DNA of 64,000 nucleotides from DASQPR01 sp963727415 (GTDB taxonomy: Bacteria > Actinomycetota > Actinomycetes > Mycobacteriales > Micromonosporaceae). This document shows, piece after piece, positions 16,730-25,482 of this stretch. The translations under genes were made by a program, and so were the position numbers. Below the pieces are notes generated by a model that ran no database searches, was not told the origin of the DNA, and worked only from the letters and a program-made list of their open reading frames with translations. Positions within the stretch are counted from its first letter, which is position 1. Every line of letters begins with the position of its first letter. The stretch covers positions 310,001 through 374,000 of the forward strand of contig CAVSGF010000010.1 of the NCBI GenBank assembly GCA_963727415.1, read 5' to 3'.

Positions 16730-18826
16730 CTAATGCCGTGGCGGTTTGACCGGCATCTCGCCCAGTTGCGGCCGGAGCACCGGGGCGTGGATGACCGCGC
16801 CCGGCCCTCGCCCGTACGCGTCCAGTCGCCCCCAGCGCCCTGGGACGTCGAGTAGCGCCAGTTGATTGATGCCGTCCGGCAGATACGGATCGACCACCAG
16901 GTGATCGCCGGCCGGTTCCATGCCCAGCATGGTGCGCAGGAACAGCAGCGGCGCCCCGGTTGACCAGGCCTGCGGGCTGCACGCGGTCGGGTACTGCACC
17001 GGATACCCGGTGAGGTGCCGCTCGAACCCGCCGAACGCTTCCGGCAGCCGGCCGTCGAAGTAGACCGCCGCGTCCAGGATCCCGGCCGCCACCCGGGCCG
17101 CCTCCCTCTTGTACCCGTACCGGCGCAGCCCCCACGCGATGAACGAGTTGTCGAACGGCCAGACCGTGCCCACGTGGTAGCCGATCGGGTTGTACCGCTG
17201 GTCACCCTCGGCCATGGTTCGAATGCCCCAGCCGGACCAGAGACGGGGACCCATCAGCGCATCGACGACCGCCTTCGCCTTCGCCTTGTCGACGATCCCG
17301 CTCCACAGCAGGTGGCCGATGTTCGACGAGAGCGCGTCCACCTGCCCGCCGTCGGCGTCGAGGGCGAGCGCGAAGTACCGCCGGCCGGCAATCCAGAAGT
17401 CCTTGTTGAATCGTCGCTTCAGGTCCGCGGCCTGCCGGCGCAGCAAGGCGGCGTACTCCGGGTCGTCCCAGAACTGCTCGGCCAGCCGGGCGCCGCGCAT
17501 CTTCGCGTCGTAGGCGTAGCCCTGGAGCTCACAGGTGGCGCGCGGGAACCCGGGCAGCCGCCCGTCGGCGTACGCGATTGAGTCCCACGAGTCCTTCCAG
17601 CACTGGTTCTCCAGCCCGGTCTCCTCGTTGCGGCGCTGGTAGGAGACATAGCCGTTGCCCTGAAGGTCGGCGAAGTCATCGATCCAGCGCAGCGCCGCGC
17701 GAGCCTCGGACTCGAAGTCCCGAACCAGTTCGTGGTCGCCAGTCCACCGCTCGTACTCGTCCAGCAGCACGACGAACAGCGGCGTCGCGTCGGCGTTTCC
17801 GTAGTACGGCGAATGAGGCCGCTCCTCAAACGCGGTCAGCTCGCCATACCGCATCTCGTGCAGGATCCGGCCCGGGTCCTCGTCGCGGAAGTCGTCGGAC
17901 CGGGTGCCCTGCCACTCACCGAGCACCCGGATCGTGGTCTGTGCCAGTTCCGGCACGAACGGCAGCGCCTGCAAGCTGGTCAGGATGCTGTCCCGGCCGA
18001 ACATCGTCATGAACCACGGCAGGCCCGCCGCCGGCAGCGCCCTCGCGCCGGCGATCGCCGGCTTGTAGCGGAGGGCGGCGAGATCGACAAGGCTGCGCTT
18101 GTACGTCGCGGCGAGCGGCTCCCAGTCACTGTCCAGCCGGGGCGCGCTGGCCAGCCAGTTCTCCAGGTCAGCGAGCATCTCCGGACACCGCGACGGGGTC
18201 GGCCGGGCGGGCAGCAACGCCTCTCCGTCGGCACGGAGCATCAAGGCGGACACCTGGAGGTTCGTCGACCACTCGCCGTGCGGGGGCACCTTGACGACGA
18301 ACGTCAAGCCATGCTCGTCGATGTCGGCCGGCTCGGAGGTGGAGATCGTCGTCTGACGATGGTACGAATCCCGCCGGTACTCCAGGACCAGCCGTCCGGG
18401 CTCAACGAAGCTCCGGTACGTTCCCTTCTTCCGCAGCGCGTCCTTGACCTCGAAGAGGTCGGCGAAGTCAGCGGCGGCCTCGACCCGTATCGTGAGCGAC
18501 GCCGGCTGATCGTCGTGATTGAGCACGGATATGTGCTCGTGAAACCCGTGCCCGACGGATCGCAGCCGGGTCACCGAGAGCTTGGCATCGACGTACACTG
18601 TCCCGGTGCCCGGCACCAGGAAGAACCGGGTCTCGAAATACTGCAGATCGTCGGTGGACAGGCAGTGCAGCCGGTTGCCGTCGATGGTGAGGACCCAGGT
18701 CGACAGGAACCTGGTGTCGTACGAGAACAGTCCGGTCGGATCCGTACTCGATGCCTCGATGTCGCCTTGCCCATCGCTCACGACGAAGGTGTTGCCGTCG
18801 AGGATGCTCACCAGCCCGCCGGTCAC
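16730..18826 (-). CDS. Glycogen debranching enzyme-like (GDE_N_bis + amylo-1,6-glucosidase domain)
   Basis: 698 aa. The N-terminal ~200 residues form the beta-sandwich GDE_N_bis domain (LDGNTFVVSDGQGDI, GLFSYDTRFLSTW). The rest is an (alpha/alpha)6 barrel of the GDE_C/GH15-like type, with GLPWFMTMFGRDSI, the conserved loop before the catalytic acid, and NPIGYHVGTVWPFDNSFIA. Such proteins hydrolyse or remodel alpha-1,6 branch points in glycogen-like glucans; some members are uncharacterised. No signal peptide, so cytoplasmic. The GTG start overlaps the SCP2 gene stop (GTGA), an unusual partner. Confidence 0.85.
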   Translation of the reverse strand: MTGGLVSILDGNTFVVSDGQGDIEASSTDPTGLFSYDTRFLSTWVLTIDGNRLHCLSTDDLQYFETRFFLVPGTGTVYVDAKLSVTRLRSVGHGFHEHISVLNHDDQPASLTIRVEAAADFADLFEVKDALRKKGTYRSFVEPGRLVLEYRRDSYHRQTTISTSEPADIDEHGLTFVVKVPPHGEWSTNLQVSALMLRADGEALLPARPTPSRCPEMLADLENWLASAPRLDSDWEPLAATYKRSLVDLAALRYKPAIAGARALPAAGLPWFMTMFGRDSILTSLQALPFVPELAQTTIRVLGEWQGTRSDDFRDEDPGRILHEMRYGELTAFEERPHSPYYGNADATPLFVVLLDEYERWTGDHELVRDFESEARAALRWIDDFADLQGNGYVSYQRRNEETGLENQCWKDSWDSIAYADGRLPGFPRATCELQGYAYDAKMRGARLAEQFWDDPEYAALLRRQAADLKRRFNKDFWIAGRRYFALALDADGGQVDALSSNIGHLLWSGIVDKAKAKAVVDALMGPRLWSGWGIRTMAEGDQRYNPIGYHVGTVWPFDNSFIAWGLRRYGYKREAARVAAGILDAAVYFDGRLPEAFGGFERHLTGYPVQYPTACSPQAWSTGAPLLFLRTMLGMEPAGDHLVVDPYLPDGINQLALLDVPGRWGRLDAYGRGPGAVIHAPVLRPQLGEMPVKPPRH

Positions 18827-19197
18827 GATCCGTCACCTGCCTCACCGGCACCCGCCTCGCCGGCCGGCGCGGGCGCGGCGAGCAAACGCCGGGCCGCGAC
18901 CATGAGGTCTGGATCCCCGTCGGCGGCAAGCTCTCCTCGGAGCATCGCGGCCAGCGCGTTGGCCTCGCCGCGGGCGATGTCGTCGAACAGATCGCCGTCG
19001 AGCCGGATCACGCAGTCCGCGGTGTCATCACCGTCCGGAGCCGCCGAGATGTCGCCTCGGTCGATGACGACCGACCAGGAGTCGGTGCCGGTATCGCGGC
19101 GGATTTCGAACCGGATGGTGGCCGTCCGGCCACGCAGCGTCGGATCGTGGCCACGCCCACCCAGCTCGTCGAAGAACGCATCACTACGACTCGGCAT
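18823..19197 (-). CDS. SCP2 sterol-binding domain protein
   Basis: 124 aa. Residues about 5-95 fit an SCP-2 domain (ATIRFEIRR, WSVVIDRGDISA, DCVIRLDGDLFDDIARGEANALAAMLRGEL), which binds hydrophobic ligands. A Gly/Ala/Glu-rich tail follows. The ATG at 19197 is preceded by GGGGGA at 4 nt. It overlaps the debranching-enzyme gene by 4 bp, so the two are coupled; what a lipid-binding domain does next to a glucan enzyme is not clear. Confidence 0.78.
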   Translation of the reverse strand: MPSRSDAFFDELGGRGHDPTLRGRTATIRFEIRRDTGTDSWSVVIDRGDISAAPDGDDTADCVIRLDGDLFDDIARGEANALAAMLRGELAADGDPDLMVAARRLLAAPAPAGEAGAGEAGDGS

Positions 19198-19345
19198 GCC
19201 GTCCCCCTGGTCATGGCGGTCCGAGCAGGTCGCTGGACTGATTGCCATGCTCGCTCGTCGGGAGCGCGGTGGTGGCCGGTTTCATCGGATTAGCGAAATT
19301 CGCTTGGATGTGCTGCATTCGCCGGTCGAGGTGATGCCGGAACCC

Positions 19346-19383
19346 GACCGAGCCGCCGATCACGATGGATCGGCGGCTCGGTC
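19346..19383 (-). terminator. Perfect 16-bp stem terminator after LPxTG gene
   Basis: GACCGAGCCGCCGATC (19346-19361) and its exact complement (19368-19383) flank a 6-nt loop. It lies 58 nt after the stop of the LPxTG gene on the minus strand. One of the strongest hairpins in the window. Confidence 0.75.
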
Positions 19384-19441
19384 TCCGGCGTGCACCGGCT
19401 AGTTACCCATGCTGGCTCGTAGCCTGGGCGCGTGCTGGCAC

Positions 19442-20167
19442 TTAGACCTGCGCGCGCCGCCTACGGGCAGCGAACACCATCGCGCCACCGCCTGCGACCA
19501 GCGCCAGACCGGCGATCAGGACCGCAGTCAACGGAGCACCGGTGGTCGGCAGGGTCGGCTGCGACGACGAGCCGGATGGGCTGGGCGTGGTCGAGTTGGA
19601 CACCGACGACGACGGCGACGGCGAGCCGGACGGGGATCCCGACGGCGAGGCGGACGGCGATCCCGATGGGGAACTCGACGGCGAACTGCTCGGCGACGGC
19701 TTCTCAGCCGGGCAAGCGTGGGTCAACGTGAAGAAGTCGGCCGTGCCGGTGATGACCGCCGACGCGCTCTCAAGCTCCCAACCAGCGGGCAGCTTGATCC
19801 ACGCCTTGCTGGTTCCGTTGAGCACAATCCCGCTGGGCTGATCAGTGTCGATCGTCTTGGTGGTGTCGGCCTGGTGGTCGCCGGTCGTGTCGAAGTGAGC
19901 CGTCACCGAAACGAAATCACCGACCGTGTCGTGGTCTCCTGGCAGATTGAAGACCCACACGTCGTAGCCGACGTAGGGGCCGCCGCCGTAGTTGGCGTCG
20001 CAGTTGTGTTCAGCATCGGTCGCGGTGACGCCCTGACCGCTGCTGTTGACGTTGACCTGCGAATCGGCGAACGCCACCTGACCGCCGACGAGGACAACCG
20101 CGGCCGTCACGGTAGCGATCGCCAGCGCGCGCGCCGAGACGCGCCCCGCGCGCTTAAGGATTGCCAT
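19442..20167 (-). CDS. LPxTG-anchored cell-surface protein
   Basis: 241 aa. Signal peptide (ALAIATVTAAVVLVGGQVAFA), a Cys-containing beta-rich domain of about 110 residues, then a Ser/Pro/Gly stalk of about 50 residues (repeats like SPSGSPSAS), the sorting signal LPTTG, a hydrophobic segment and a basic tail (RRRR). A sortase should link it covalently to peptidoglycan; no sortase gene is in the window. The ATG at 20167 has AGGAG 5-6 nt upstream. It is divergent from the prepilin peptidase that opens the first tad locus. The globular domain is not a family I recognise. Confidence 0.85.
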   Translation of the reverse strand: MAILKRAGRVSARALAIATVTAAVVLVGGQVAFADSQVNVNSSGQGVTATDAEHNCDANYGGGPYVGYDVWVFNLPGDHDTVGDFVSVTAHFDTTGDHQADTTKTIDTDQPSGIVLNGTSKAWIKLPAGWELESASAVITGTADFFTLTHACPAEKPSPSSSPSSSPSGSPSASPSGSPSGSPSPSSSVSNSTTPSPSGSSSQPTLPTTGAPLTAVLIAGLALVAGGGAMVFAARRRRAQV

Positions 20168-20370
20168 AGGAACTCCTGTGCACTGGAGGGATGTTGCGCC
20201 GAAAACGCTTGCATGCGCGCGCGTGGGCCGTACAGTCCCGGACGGCAAGTCCGGGCGGCCGGATCGAATGTTCGGCCGAACGGCTCAGTTTTTGTCGACC
20301 AGGACTTGTAACCCCAGGCGACGAGGCCGTGACCACGAGTTGGCTGCGGCGGGCATCGACCCCTGTCGGG

Positions 20371-20376
20371 TACCGT
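20371..20376 (+). promoter_or_regulatory. Candidate -10 box (TACCGT) for the first tad locus
   Basis: TACCGT ends 6 nt before GTG 20383, the same spacing seen at the lepB genes and malR. It supports this GTG as start of the prepilin peptidase and a leaderless mRNA. Confidence 0.45.
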
Positions 20377-20382
20377 CGGCCC

Positions 20383-21135
20383 GTGCAGTGGACGTTGGTC
20401 ATCACGGCCGGAGCGGTCGGCATCGCGGGCGGCTCGCTGGTGCCGCGGATCGCGTACCGCATGTCGGTTCCGTTTGGCGAACCGCGCCTGACCGGTTGTG
20501 GCAATTGTGGCCAGACATTCCGATCTGGAATAGCTGGCTGGGTCCATATTGGAAGCCGATGCCCGAATTGTTCGGCCAGGCTCGGCCCTCGAGGTTGGAT
20601 TAGCGCCTCCGTCGCGGCGGTCGCGTCCGCGGGGGCGGCGGCCGCCCTCGGTTGGTCGCCGCTGACCCCGCTCGTGGTGATGGTGATCCTGGTGGGGGTC
20701 CTGCTCGGTGCCATCGATCTCGCCTGCACCCGCCTGCCGGACGTACTGGTGATGCCCACCTTCGTCGTGTCGGCGGCGACCCTGGGGATCATCGCCATTG
20801 CCGGGCACGACCCGGGTCCATTCGTGCGCGCTCTGCTCGCCGCCGCGGCGGTCGGCGGCGCCTATTTCTTGCTGGCCGTGATCACCGGCGGCGGGTTCGG
20901 GCTGGGCGACGCGAAGCTCGGCCTGGTCCTCGGGCTCCTGCTCGGCTGGTTCGGGTGGCCCTTCGTTCTCGCCGGAGTTCTTGCCGCGCACCTCATGCAT
21001 GGGCTGGTCGCCGTGGCCGCGCTGCTGGCCCGCCGGGCCGGCGCCGGCACCCTTATTCCGATGGGACCTGCCCTTTTGGCCGGTGCGTGGTGCGCCATTG
21101 CGGTTATCCCGATAGTGCTTTTGCCGCGCGGCTGA
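20383..21135 (+). CDS. tadV: Prepilin peptidase (A24 family)
   Basis: 250 aa with 7-8 transmembrane segments. The aspartyl protease pair is Asp112 (LLGAIDLACTRLPD) and Asp176 in the GxGD motif (GFGLGDAK). An N-terminal loop holds two CxxC zinc pairs (CGNC, CPNC), as in full-length bifunctional TcpJ/PilD-type enzymes, though methylation is not certain. It cleaves the leader of Flp and TadE-type prepilins at the inner membrane. The GTG at 20383 is favoured by a TACCGT hexamer 6 nt upstream; a GTG at 20329 would extend the N-terminus. It is the only prepilin peptidase in the window, while two tad loci need one. Confidence 0.9.
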   Translation: MQWTLVITAGAVGIAGGSLVPRIAYRMSVPFGEPRLTGCGNCGQTFRSGIAGWVHIGSRCPNCSARLGPRGWISASVAAVASAGAAAALGWSPLTPLVVMVILVGVLLGAIDLACTRLPDVLVMPTFVVSAATLGIIAIAGHDPGPFVRALLAAAAVGGAYFLLAVITGGGFGLGDAKLGLVLGLLLGWFGWPFVLAGVLAAHLMHGLVAVAALLARRAGAGTLIPMGPALLAGAWCAIAVIPIVLLPRG

Positions 21136-21466
21136 GCCGTTCGACCGTGACAACCGATGTCTGCTACCCGACAGACAGATCTGGCAATGATCCACACAAT
21201 GACCGTCCGCGGGAAGCGCTCGAACTCCAATTCAGGCCGCCATCCGCATCCTGACCACGCTTCTTTCCGCCGTTAGACGGATGCGATGTAAACCGAGGAC
21301 GTCAACAGCAGATGACGCGCCGTACGCGTCGATCCAAGAAGCGTGGCTGCTCATACGACTGGCGCATACGGAGCGTGCTGTAAAGACTTCCCCCCGTGCG
21401 GTCGTCCGGCCGCCACATCTTGTCGGCGGATCGAGTGATCCGGCTCTTCAGGGGGTGTCTCACCAA
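21136..21466 (+). other. Intergenic region before the pilin genes
   Basis: No coding frame with recognisable content. It is relatively A/T-rich near 21370-21390 (GCTGTAAAGACT) and contains one GATGTC (about 21157). It ends in GGGGGTG, a possible ribosome binding site 10 nt before the Flp ATG. The pilin promoter is probably here, which would let the abundant pilins be expressed separately from the peptidase. Confidence 0.45.
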
Positions 21467-21673
21467 ATGCTCTACCTGTACACCAAGGCGCACGCGGCGT
21501 GGATCAATCGCGACCAGGGTGCGTCCGCGGTCGAGTACGGCCTGCTCATCGCCGGCATCGCGGCGGTTCTCGTCGTCATCATCTTCACCTTCGGAAGCAA
21601 GCTCTCCGATCTCTTCAACAACACTTGTGGACAGATCACCAAGGGCGGCGTGTCCGGCTCGACCTGCAAGTAG
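21467..21673 (+). CDS. flp: Flp family type IVb pilin (first)
   Basis: 68 aa. A short N-terminal leader ends in DQG, followed by the Flp core ASAVEYGLLIAGIAAVLVVI with Glu at +5 and the adjacent Tyr, then a short tail with two Cys (NTCGQ, STCK). After cleavage by the prepilin peptidase it would be a ~45-residue pilin, the structural subunit of the Tad pilus. It sits 331 bp after the peptidase and 7 bp before a second pilin with an identical core, so the pair arose by duplication. Confidence 0.9.
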   Translation: MLYLYTKAHAAWINRDQGASAVEYGLLIAGIAAVLVVIIFTFGSKLSDLFNNTCGQITKGGVSGSTCK

Positions 21674-21680
21674 TCCGGTC

Positions 21681-21857
21681 GTGCGCAGAGCATGCCCAAT
21701 CGACGGGCGTGATGCCGGCGCCTCGGCGGTCGAGTACGGCCTGCTGATCGCTGGCATCGCCGCGCTCATAGCGGTGGCTGTCTACCTGTTCGGCGACAAC
21801 GTGCTCGGCCTGTACCACCGCAGCTGCGTAGCTCTGTACACGAACGGCTGCGGTTGA
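21681..21857 (+). CDS. flp: Flp family type IVb pilin (second)
   Basis: 58 aa from a GTG 7 bp after the first pilin's stop. The core ASAVEYGLLIAGIAAL is identical to the first over 15 residues, but the leader is shorter (VRRACPIDGRDAG) and the tail different (RSCVALYTNGCG, two Cys). The paired Cys in both tails suggest disulfide-stabilised subunits. It could be a minor pilin or an alternative major subunit. The start is chosen by frame and closeness to the upstream gene; a Shine-Dalgarno is not obvious, so coupling by reinitiation is likely. Confidence 0.85.
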   Translation: MRRACPIDGRDAGASAVEYGLLIAGIAALIAVAVYLFGDNVLGLYHRSCVALYTNGCG

Positions 21858-21878
21858 TCCCCGAAGAATGGTGAGCGG

Positions 21879-22289
21879 ATGAATCGGCTTAAGACGCAGG
21901 CACGGGGAGACCGCGGCGCTGCGGCGGTGGAGTTTGCCCTGGTCGTCCCCATGCTGCTTCTCATCGTCTTCGGACTGATCGACTTCGGCCGGATGCTCAA
22001 CGCTCAGATCACGATCACCGAGTCTGCGCGGGAAGGCGCACGCGCGAACGCGCTGGGCCTGCCCGTGCAGCCTCGTGTCGATCTGGCTAGCGCCCAACTC
22101 GGCGACGTCACCGGGACCGTGGTCAGCGGGCACAACTGCGCCAACGGCGATGACGACGCCGAGGTCAAGACCGCATACACGTTCAAGTTCGTCACGCCGG
22201 TCGGCGTGATCGCCGGATTGATCAGCGGGAACAGCTTTGGAGGCGACGTGACGCTGACCGGAGTAGGAGTCATGCCATGTCGAGGCTGA
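21879..22289 (+). CDS. tadE: TadE-like pseudopilin
   Basis: 136 aa. Leader ending in DRG, then AAAVEFALVVPMLLLIVFGLIDFGRM, the TadE domain with Glu at +5, then a ~90-residue extracellular domain with two Cys. TadE proteins are processed like prepilins and help start or regulate the pilus. It overlaps the following TadG-like gene by 13 bp. Confidence 0.88.
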   Translation: MNRLKTQARGDRGAAAVEFALVVPMLLLIVFGLIDFGRMLNAQITITESAREGARANALGLPVQPRVDLASAQLGDVTGTVVSGHNCANGDDDAEVKTAYTFKFVTPVGVIAGLISGNSFGGDVTLTGVGVMPCRG

Positions 22290-23428
22290 AAGCCGCCCGT
22301 CGCGCCTGGATCCGGTTCGCCATGCCCGGCCGCGCCGACCGCGGCGGGGTCGCTGTGCTCGTATCGGTGCTGCTCGCCGCCGGCGTGCTGCTCGGCGTCG
22401 CGGCTCTGAGTGTCGATGTCGGTCAGCTGAATGCCGAGCGGGAAGAGCTGATGAGCGCCGCCGACGGCGCCGCCCAGTCGATCGCCGTCGACTGCGGCCG
22501 GCAGCCGGCCGACTGCGCAACCAGTACCGCGTTTGGCAACGTCACCAATCGCGCCGCCGACATCGCCAATGCGAACGGCAAGGACGGCCTGAACGACATC
22601 ACCAGCATCTGCGGTGCCGGCGGGGCACTCGCGCCATGCGATCCGACCGCCGAACCGACCAATCTCACCGCCTGCCTTGGATCGACACCGGCCGCGGGCA
22701 TCAACTACGTCGAAGTGCATACCGCGACCCGTACCAAGACATCGACGCTGCTGCCCACGGCGTTCGCGGCGTCGTTTGTACCCGGCTATGACGGCGCCCG
22801 GGTCGGCGCCTGCTCCCGGGTGGCCTGGGGGGCGCCGGGCGGCGGGCTGTCGGTGACGTTCGCCAAGTGCGAGTGGGACAACGACACCAACAACGGGAAG
22901 ACGTACGTCAAGTACCCGCCGGACCCGCCGGTGGATGCGGAGCGGGTCATCTACCTGCATGGTTCCAATGCCTCAAGCTGCACCAACAACCCGCCGTCCG
23001 GCTGGGACGCGCCGGGCGGGTTCGGCTGGCTGACCGAAGACGGCGGTGCCGTCTGCTTTACGTCGATCGATTCAGGCGGAAACTATCCGGCCAGGCCCGG
23101 CAGTCCCGCTAAGGATTGCCTCGACGCGATCGCGCAAGCGCAGCAGAGCAGGACGCCGGTGCTGATCCCGGTATATGACGGCGTCAAGGGCGTCGGCGAA
23201 AACCTTGTTTATCACGCGGCCGGAGTCGCGGCCTTCGTCGTCACCGGCTACTTCTTCGGCACCGGGAACGGCCAATCCGCACCATCGTGGCTCTCCGGAT
23301 TAAACCTATGCAGCGGCAACGAGCGTTGCGTCTACGGCTTCTTCGTCGACGCGCTACTGCCCGCGGACACCTTGATCCAGCCGGGTAACCCCAACCTTGG
23401 CGCGACAGTCATCAAGACCATCGGCTGA
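22277..23428 (+). CDS. TadG-like pilus-assembly protein
   Basis: 383 aa. After RADRG comes a single hydrophobic segment (VAVLVSVLLAAGVLLGVAALSVDVGQLNAEREELMSAAD is the TadG/'putative Flp pilus-assembly' start) and a ~340-residue extracellular part with many Cys pairs (VDCGRQPADC, SICGAG...APCD, CTNNP, LCSGNERC). Unlike TadE it lacks Glu at +5, so processing by the peptidase is doubtful. The C-terminal part ends with AFVVTGYFFGTGNG, which fits a folded extracellular domain. The Cys-rich ectodomain may be the tip or a wall-contact part of the pilus; this is inference. Confidence 0.75.
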   Translation: MSRLKAARRAWIRFAMPGRADRGGVAVLVSVLLAAGVLLGVAALSVDVGQLNAEREELMSAADGAAQSIAVDCGRQPADCATSTAFGNVTNRAADIANANGKDGLNDITSICGAGGALAPCDPTAEPTNLTACLGSTPAAGINYVEVHTATRTKTSTLLPTAFAASFVPGYDGARVGACSRVAWGAPGGGLSVTFAKCEWDNDTNNGKTYVKYPPDPPVDAERVIYLHGSNASSCTNNPPSGWDAPGGFGWLTEDGGAVCFTSIDSGGNYPARPGSPAKDCLDAIAQAQQSRTPVLIPVYDGVKGVGENLVYHAAGVAAFVVTGYFFGTGNGQSAPSWLSGLNLCSGNERCVYGFFVDALLPADTLIQPGNPNLGATVIKTIG

Positions 23429-23478
23429 CATCTCTTCAGTGACATCTCCTCAGTGACATCTCCTCAGTGACATCTCGG
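23426..23478 (+). repeat. 14-bp direct repeats carrying GTGACATCTC
   Basis: Period 14: copies begin at 23426, 23440, 23454 and (partial) 23468; the first overlaps the stop codon of the TadG-like gene. GTGACATCTC occurs at 23439, 23453 and 23467. The same GTGACATC word appears in inverted orientation in front of the LuxR regulator gene (30569 and 30645-30652). Possible operator or internal promoter element for cpaB. Confidence 0.7.
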
Positions 23479-23523
23479 CACCATCTGGCACACCTGCTCG
23501 CCCATCACGAACGGAATCGATCT

Positions 23524-24285
23524 ATGACCCGGCGCATTCTCGGCGTAGTCCTCGCCATCGTCCTGGCGGTCGTTGGCACGGCCGCGGTCCTCCTCTACGT
23601 CAACTCGGTGCGGTCGACGGTCGCCTCCGGGCAGCGGGCAGTGAAGGTTCTGGTCGCCGCCGAGCGGATTCCGGCCGGGACCACCGGCGGCCACCTGGTC
23701 GAGCGGAATCTGGTGCATCAGATCACCGTCCCGGCGTCGTCGGTTCCCGCGGATGCCCTGTCAACGATCCCGGCCGACCTGGACCAGTTGGTGGTAACCG
23801 CCGACGTGCAGCCCAGCCAGCTGATCATGCGCGGCATGTTCGGCCAGCCGACCACGCTCTCCGGTGGCCTGACCATCCCGGAGGGCAAGGTCGCGGTGAC
23901 CGTGCAGGTGGGGATCCCGGAGCAGGTTGCTGGATATGTCCGGCCGGGTTCGCAGATCGCCATCTTCGACACCTACACGATCACCGGTAAGGGATCGTCA
24001 TCATCGAACAGTTCGGCGAAGGGCACCCGGGTCCTGCTTCCACGGGTCGAGGTGATCGCCACCGGCGCGTACTTCACCGATGGCTCGACCTCCAGTGATG
24101 CCAGCACCACCGGCAATCAGCGATCCGGTGCCCAGACCAAGGTCGTGACTGTCGCCGTCACGCAGCCCGAGGCGGAGAAGTTGATCCAGGCCAGCCAGAC
24201 CGGTGACTTGTACTTCGCACTGCTCACCGACTCTTCGGACGTCAAGCCCGGCCCGGGCGTAACCAACCTGACGATGTTCTCGTAG
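23524..24285 (+). CDS. cpaB: CpaB/RcpC, SAF-domain pilus assembly protein
   Basis: 253 aa. N-terminal membrane anchor (ILGVVLAIVLAVVGTAAVLLYV), SAF domain (VLVAAERIPAGTTGGHLVERNLV...), and a second beta-rich RcpC domain (KVAVTVQVGIPEQVAGYVRPGSQIAIFDT). A Ser-rich loop (about 155-180) interrupts it. CpaB proteins hold the pilus channel on the outer side of the membrane; in Gram-positives, without a secretin, they may position the pilus in the wall. The ATG at 23524 starts the anchor. Confidence 0.88.
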   Translation: MTRRILGVVLAIVLAVVGTAAVLLYVNSVRSTVASGQRAVKVLVAAERIPAGTTGGHLVERNLVHQITVPASSVPADALSTIPADLDQLVVTADVQPSQLIMRGMFGQPTTLSGGLTIPEGKVAVTVQVGIPEQVAGYVRPGSQIAIFDTYTITGKGSSSSNSSAKGTRVLLPRVEVIATGAYFTDGSTSSDASTTGNQRSGAQTKVVTVAVTQPEAEKLIQASQTGDLYFALLTDSSDVKPGPGVTNLTMFS

Positions 24286-24287
24286 CC

Positions 24288-25478
24288 ATGACGCTGCTCT
24301 ACGAGGAGTTCCGGCCGCACGCCGAGCACTTCGCCGAAGCGCTCGGCGGCGACACCCGGATCGTCGCCACCTATCAGGAGCTGTCCGACCAGTTCGCCAA
24401 CGATCGCGACGAGCTGCTTGTGGTCTTCGGCCCGGGCACCCCGCTGAACGAGGTGGTCGGCTTCGCCACCGAGACCCGCATCTCGCGGCCGCACGTGGGC
24501 GTCATCCTGCTCCGGCCGCGCGTCGATATCGCGGTGATGACCGAAGCCCTACGGGCCGGGGTCCGCGAGGTCGTCGACGCCAACGACACCGCCACGGTCC
24601 GGGTGGCGTGCGCGCGGTCACTGGACCTCTCCCGTCAGATGCGCGGGCTGAACGCGACCGCCGTGATCCCGGCGATCACCGACGAGGAAGCGGACGCTGA
24701 GGGCCGGGTCATCACGGTGTTCGCGGCCAAGGGCGGATGCGGCAAGACCACGATCGCGACCAACCTCGCGATTGCTCTCGCCGACACCGGCAGGCGCGTC
24801 TGCCTGATCGATCTGGATCTGGCCTTCGGCGACGTCGGCATCATGCTGCAGTTGGTCCCGGAGCGGACCATCGCCGACGCGATACCGGTCGCCGATCGCC
24901 TTGAGCCCACCGGCTTCCGCCTGATGCTCACCCACTACCGCGAGGGCGTTGACGCGCTGCTCGCCCCGGTTCAGCCGGCGGTAGCCGACGAGATCAACCG
25001 GTCTCTCATCGCCGAGATCATCCACTTGGCCCGCGGTGCCTTCGACGACGTCATCATCGACACGCCACCCCAGTTCAACGACGGTGTGCTGACCGCTCTG
25101 GATTCGTCGCACGTGTACCTGCTGGTCACCACGCCGGAGCTACCCGCACTGAAGAACCTGCGGGTCACGCTGGACATGTTCGACATGCTCGACTACCGGC
25201 GGGAAAACCGCATCGTGGTACTCAACCGTGCCGACTCCAAGGTCGGGCTCAGCAACAGCGACCTCGACCGGGCCATCCGGGCACCGATCGCCGCGTACGT
25301 GCCGTCCAGCCGGGACGTGCCGCTGTCCATCAACCGTGGCGTGCCGCTCATGGCGGACAACCCCGGCCACCCGGTCAGCACGGCGATCCGGGAGCTGGTC
25401 AATGTACGGCTGTCGGGCAATACCGGGACCCGGGCCAAAGGACTGCGCGGAATCATGACGCGCCGAGCGAAGAGGTAG
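24288..25478 (+). CDS. cpaE: CpaE/TadZ-like pilus localisation ATPase
   Basis: 396 aa. The N-terminal ~130 residues form a receiver-like domain without an obvious phosphoacceptor role. A MinD/ParA-type ATPase follows, with the deviant Walker A KGGCGKTT at residues 148-155, DLDLAFGDVG (switch I) and VIIDTPPQFND (switch II). TadZ proteins place the pilus machine at its cellular site. It starts 3 bp after cpaB and ends 5 bp before cpaF. Confidence 0.92.
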   Translation: MTLLYEEFRPHAEHFAEALGGDTRIVATYQELSDQFANDRDELLVVFGPGTPLNEVVGFATETRISRPHVGVILLRPRVDIAVMTEALRAGVREVVDANDTATVRVACARSLDLSRQMRGLNATAVIPAITDEEADAEGRVITVFAAKGGCGKTTIATNLAIALADTGRRVCLIDLDLAFGDVGIMLQLVPERTIADAIPVADRLEPTGFRLMLTHYREGVDALLAPVQPAVADEINRSLIAEIIHLARGAFDDVIIDTPPQFNDGVLTALDSSHVYLLVTTPELPALKNLRVTLDMFDMLDYRRENRIVVLNRADSKVGLSNSDLDRAIRAPIAAYVPSSRDVPLSINRGVPLMADNPGHPVSTAIRELVNVRLSGNTGTRAKGLRGIMTRRAKR

Positions 25479-25482
25479 CCGG

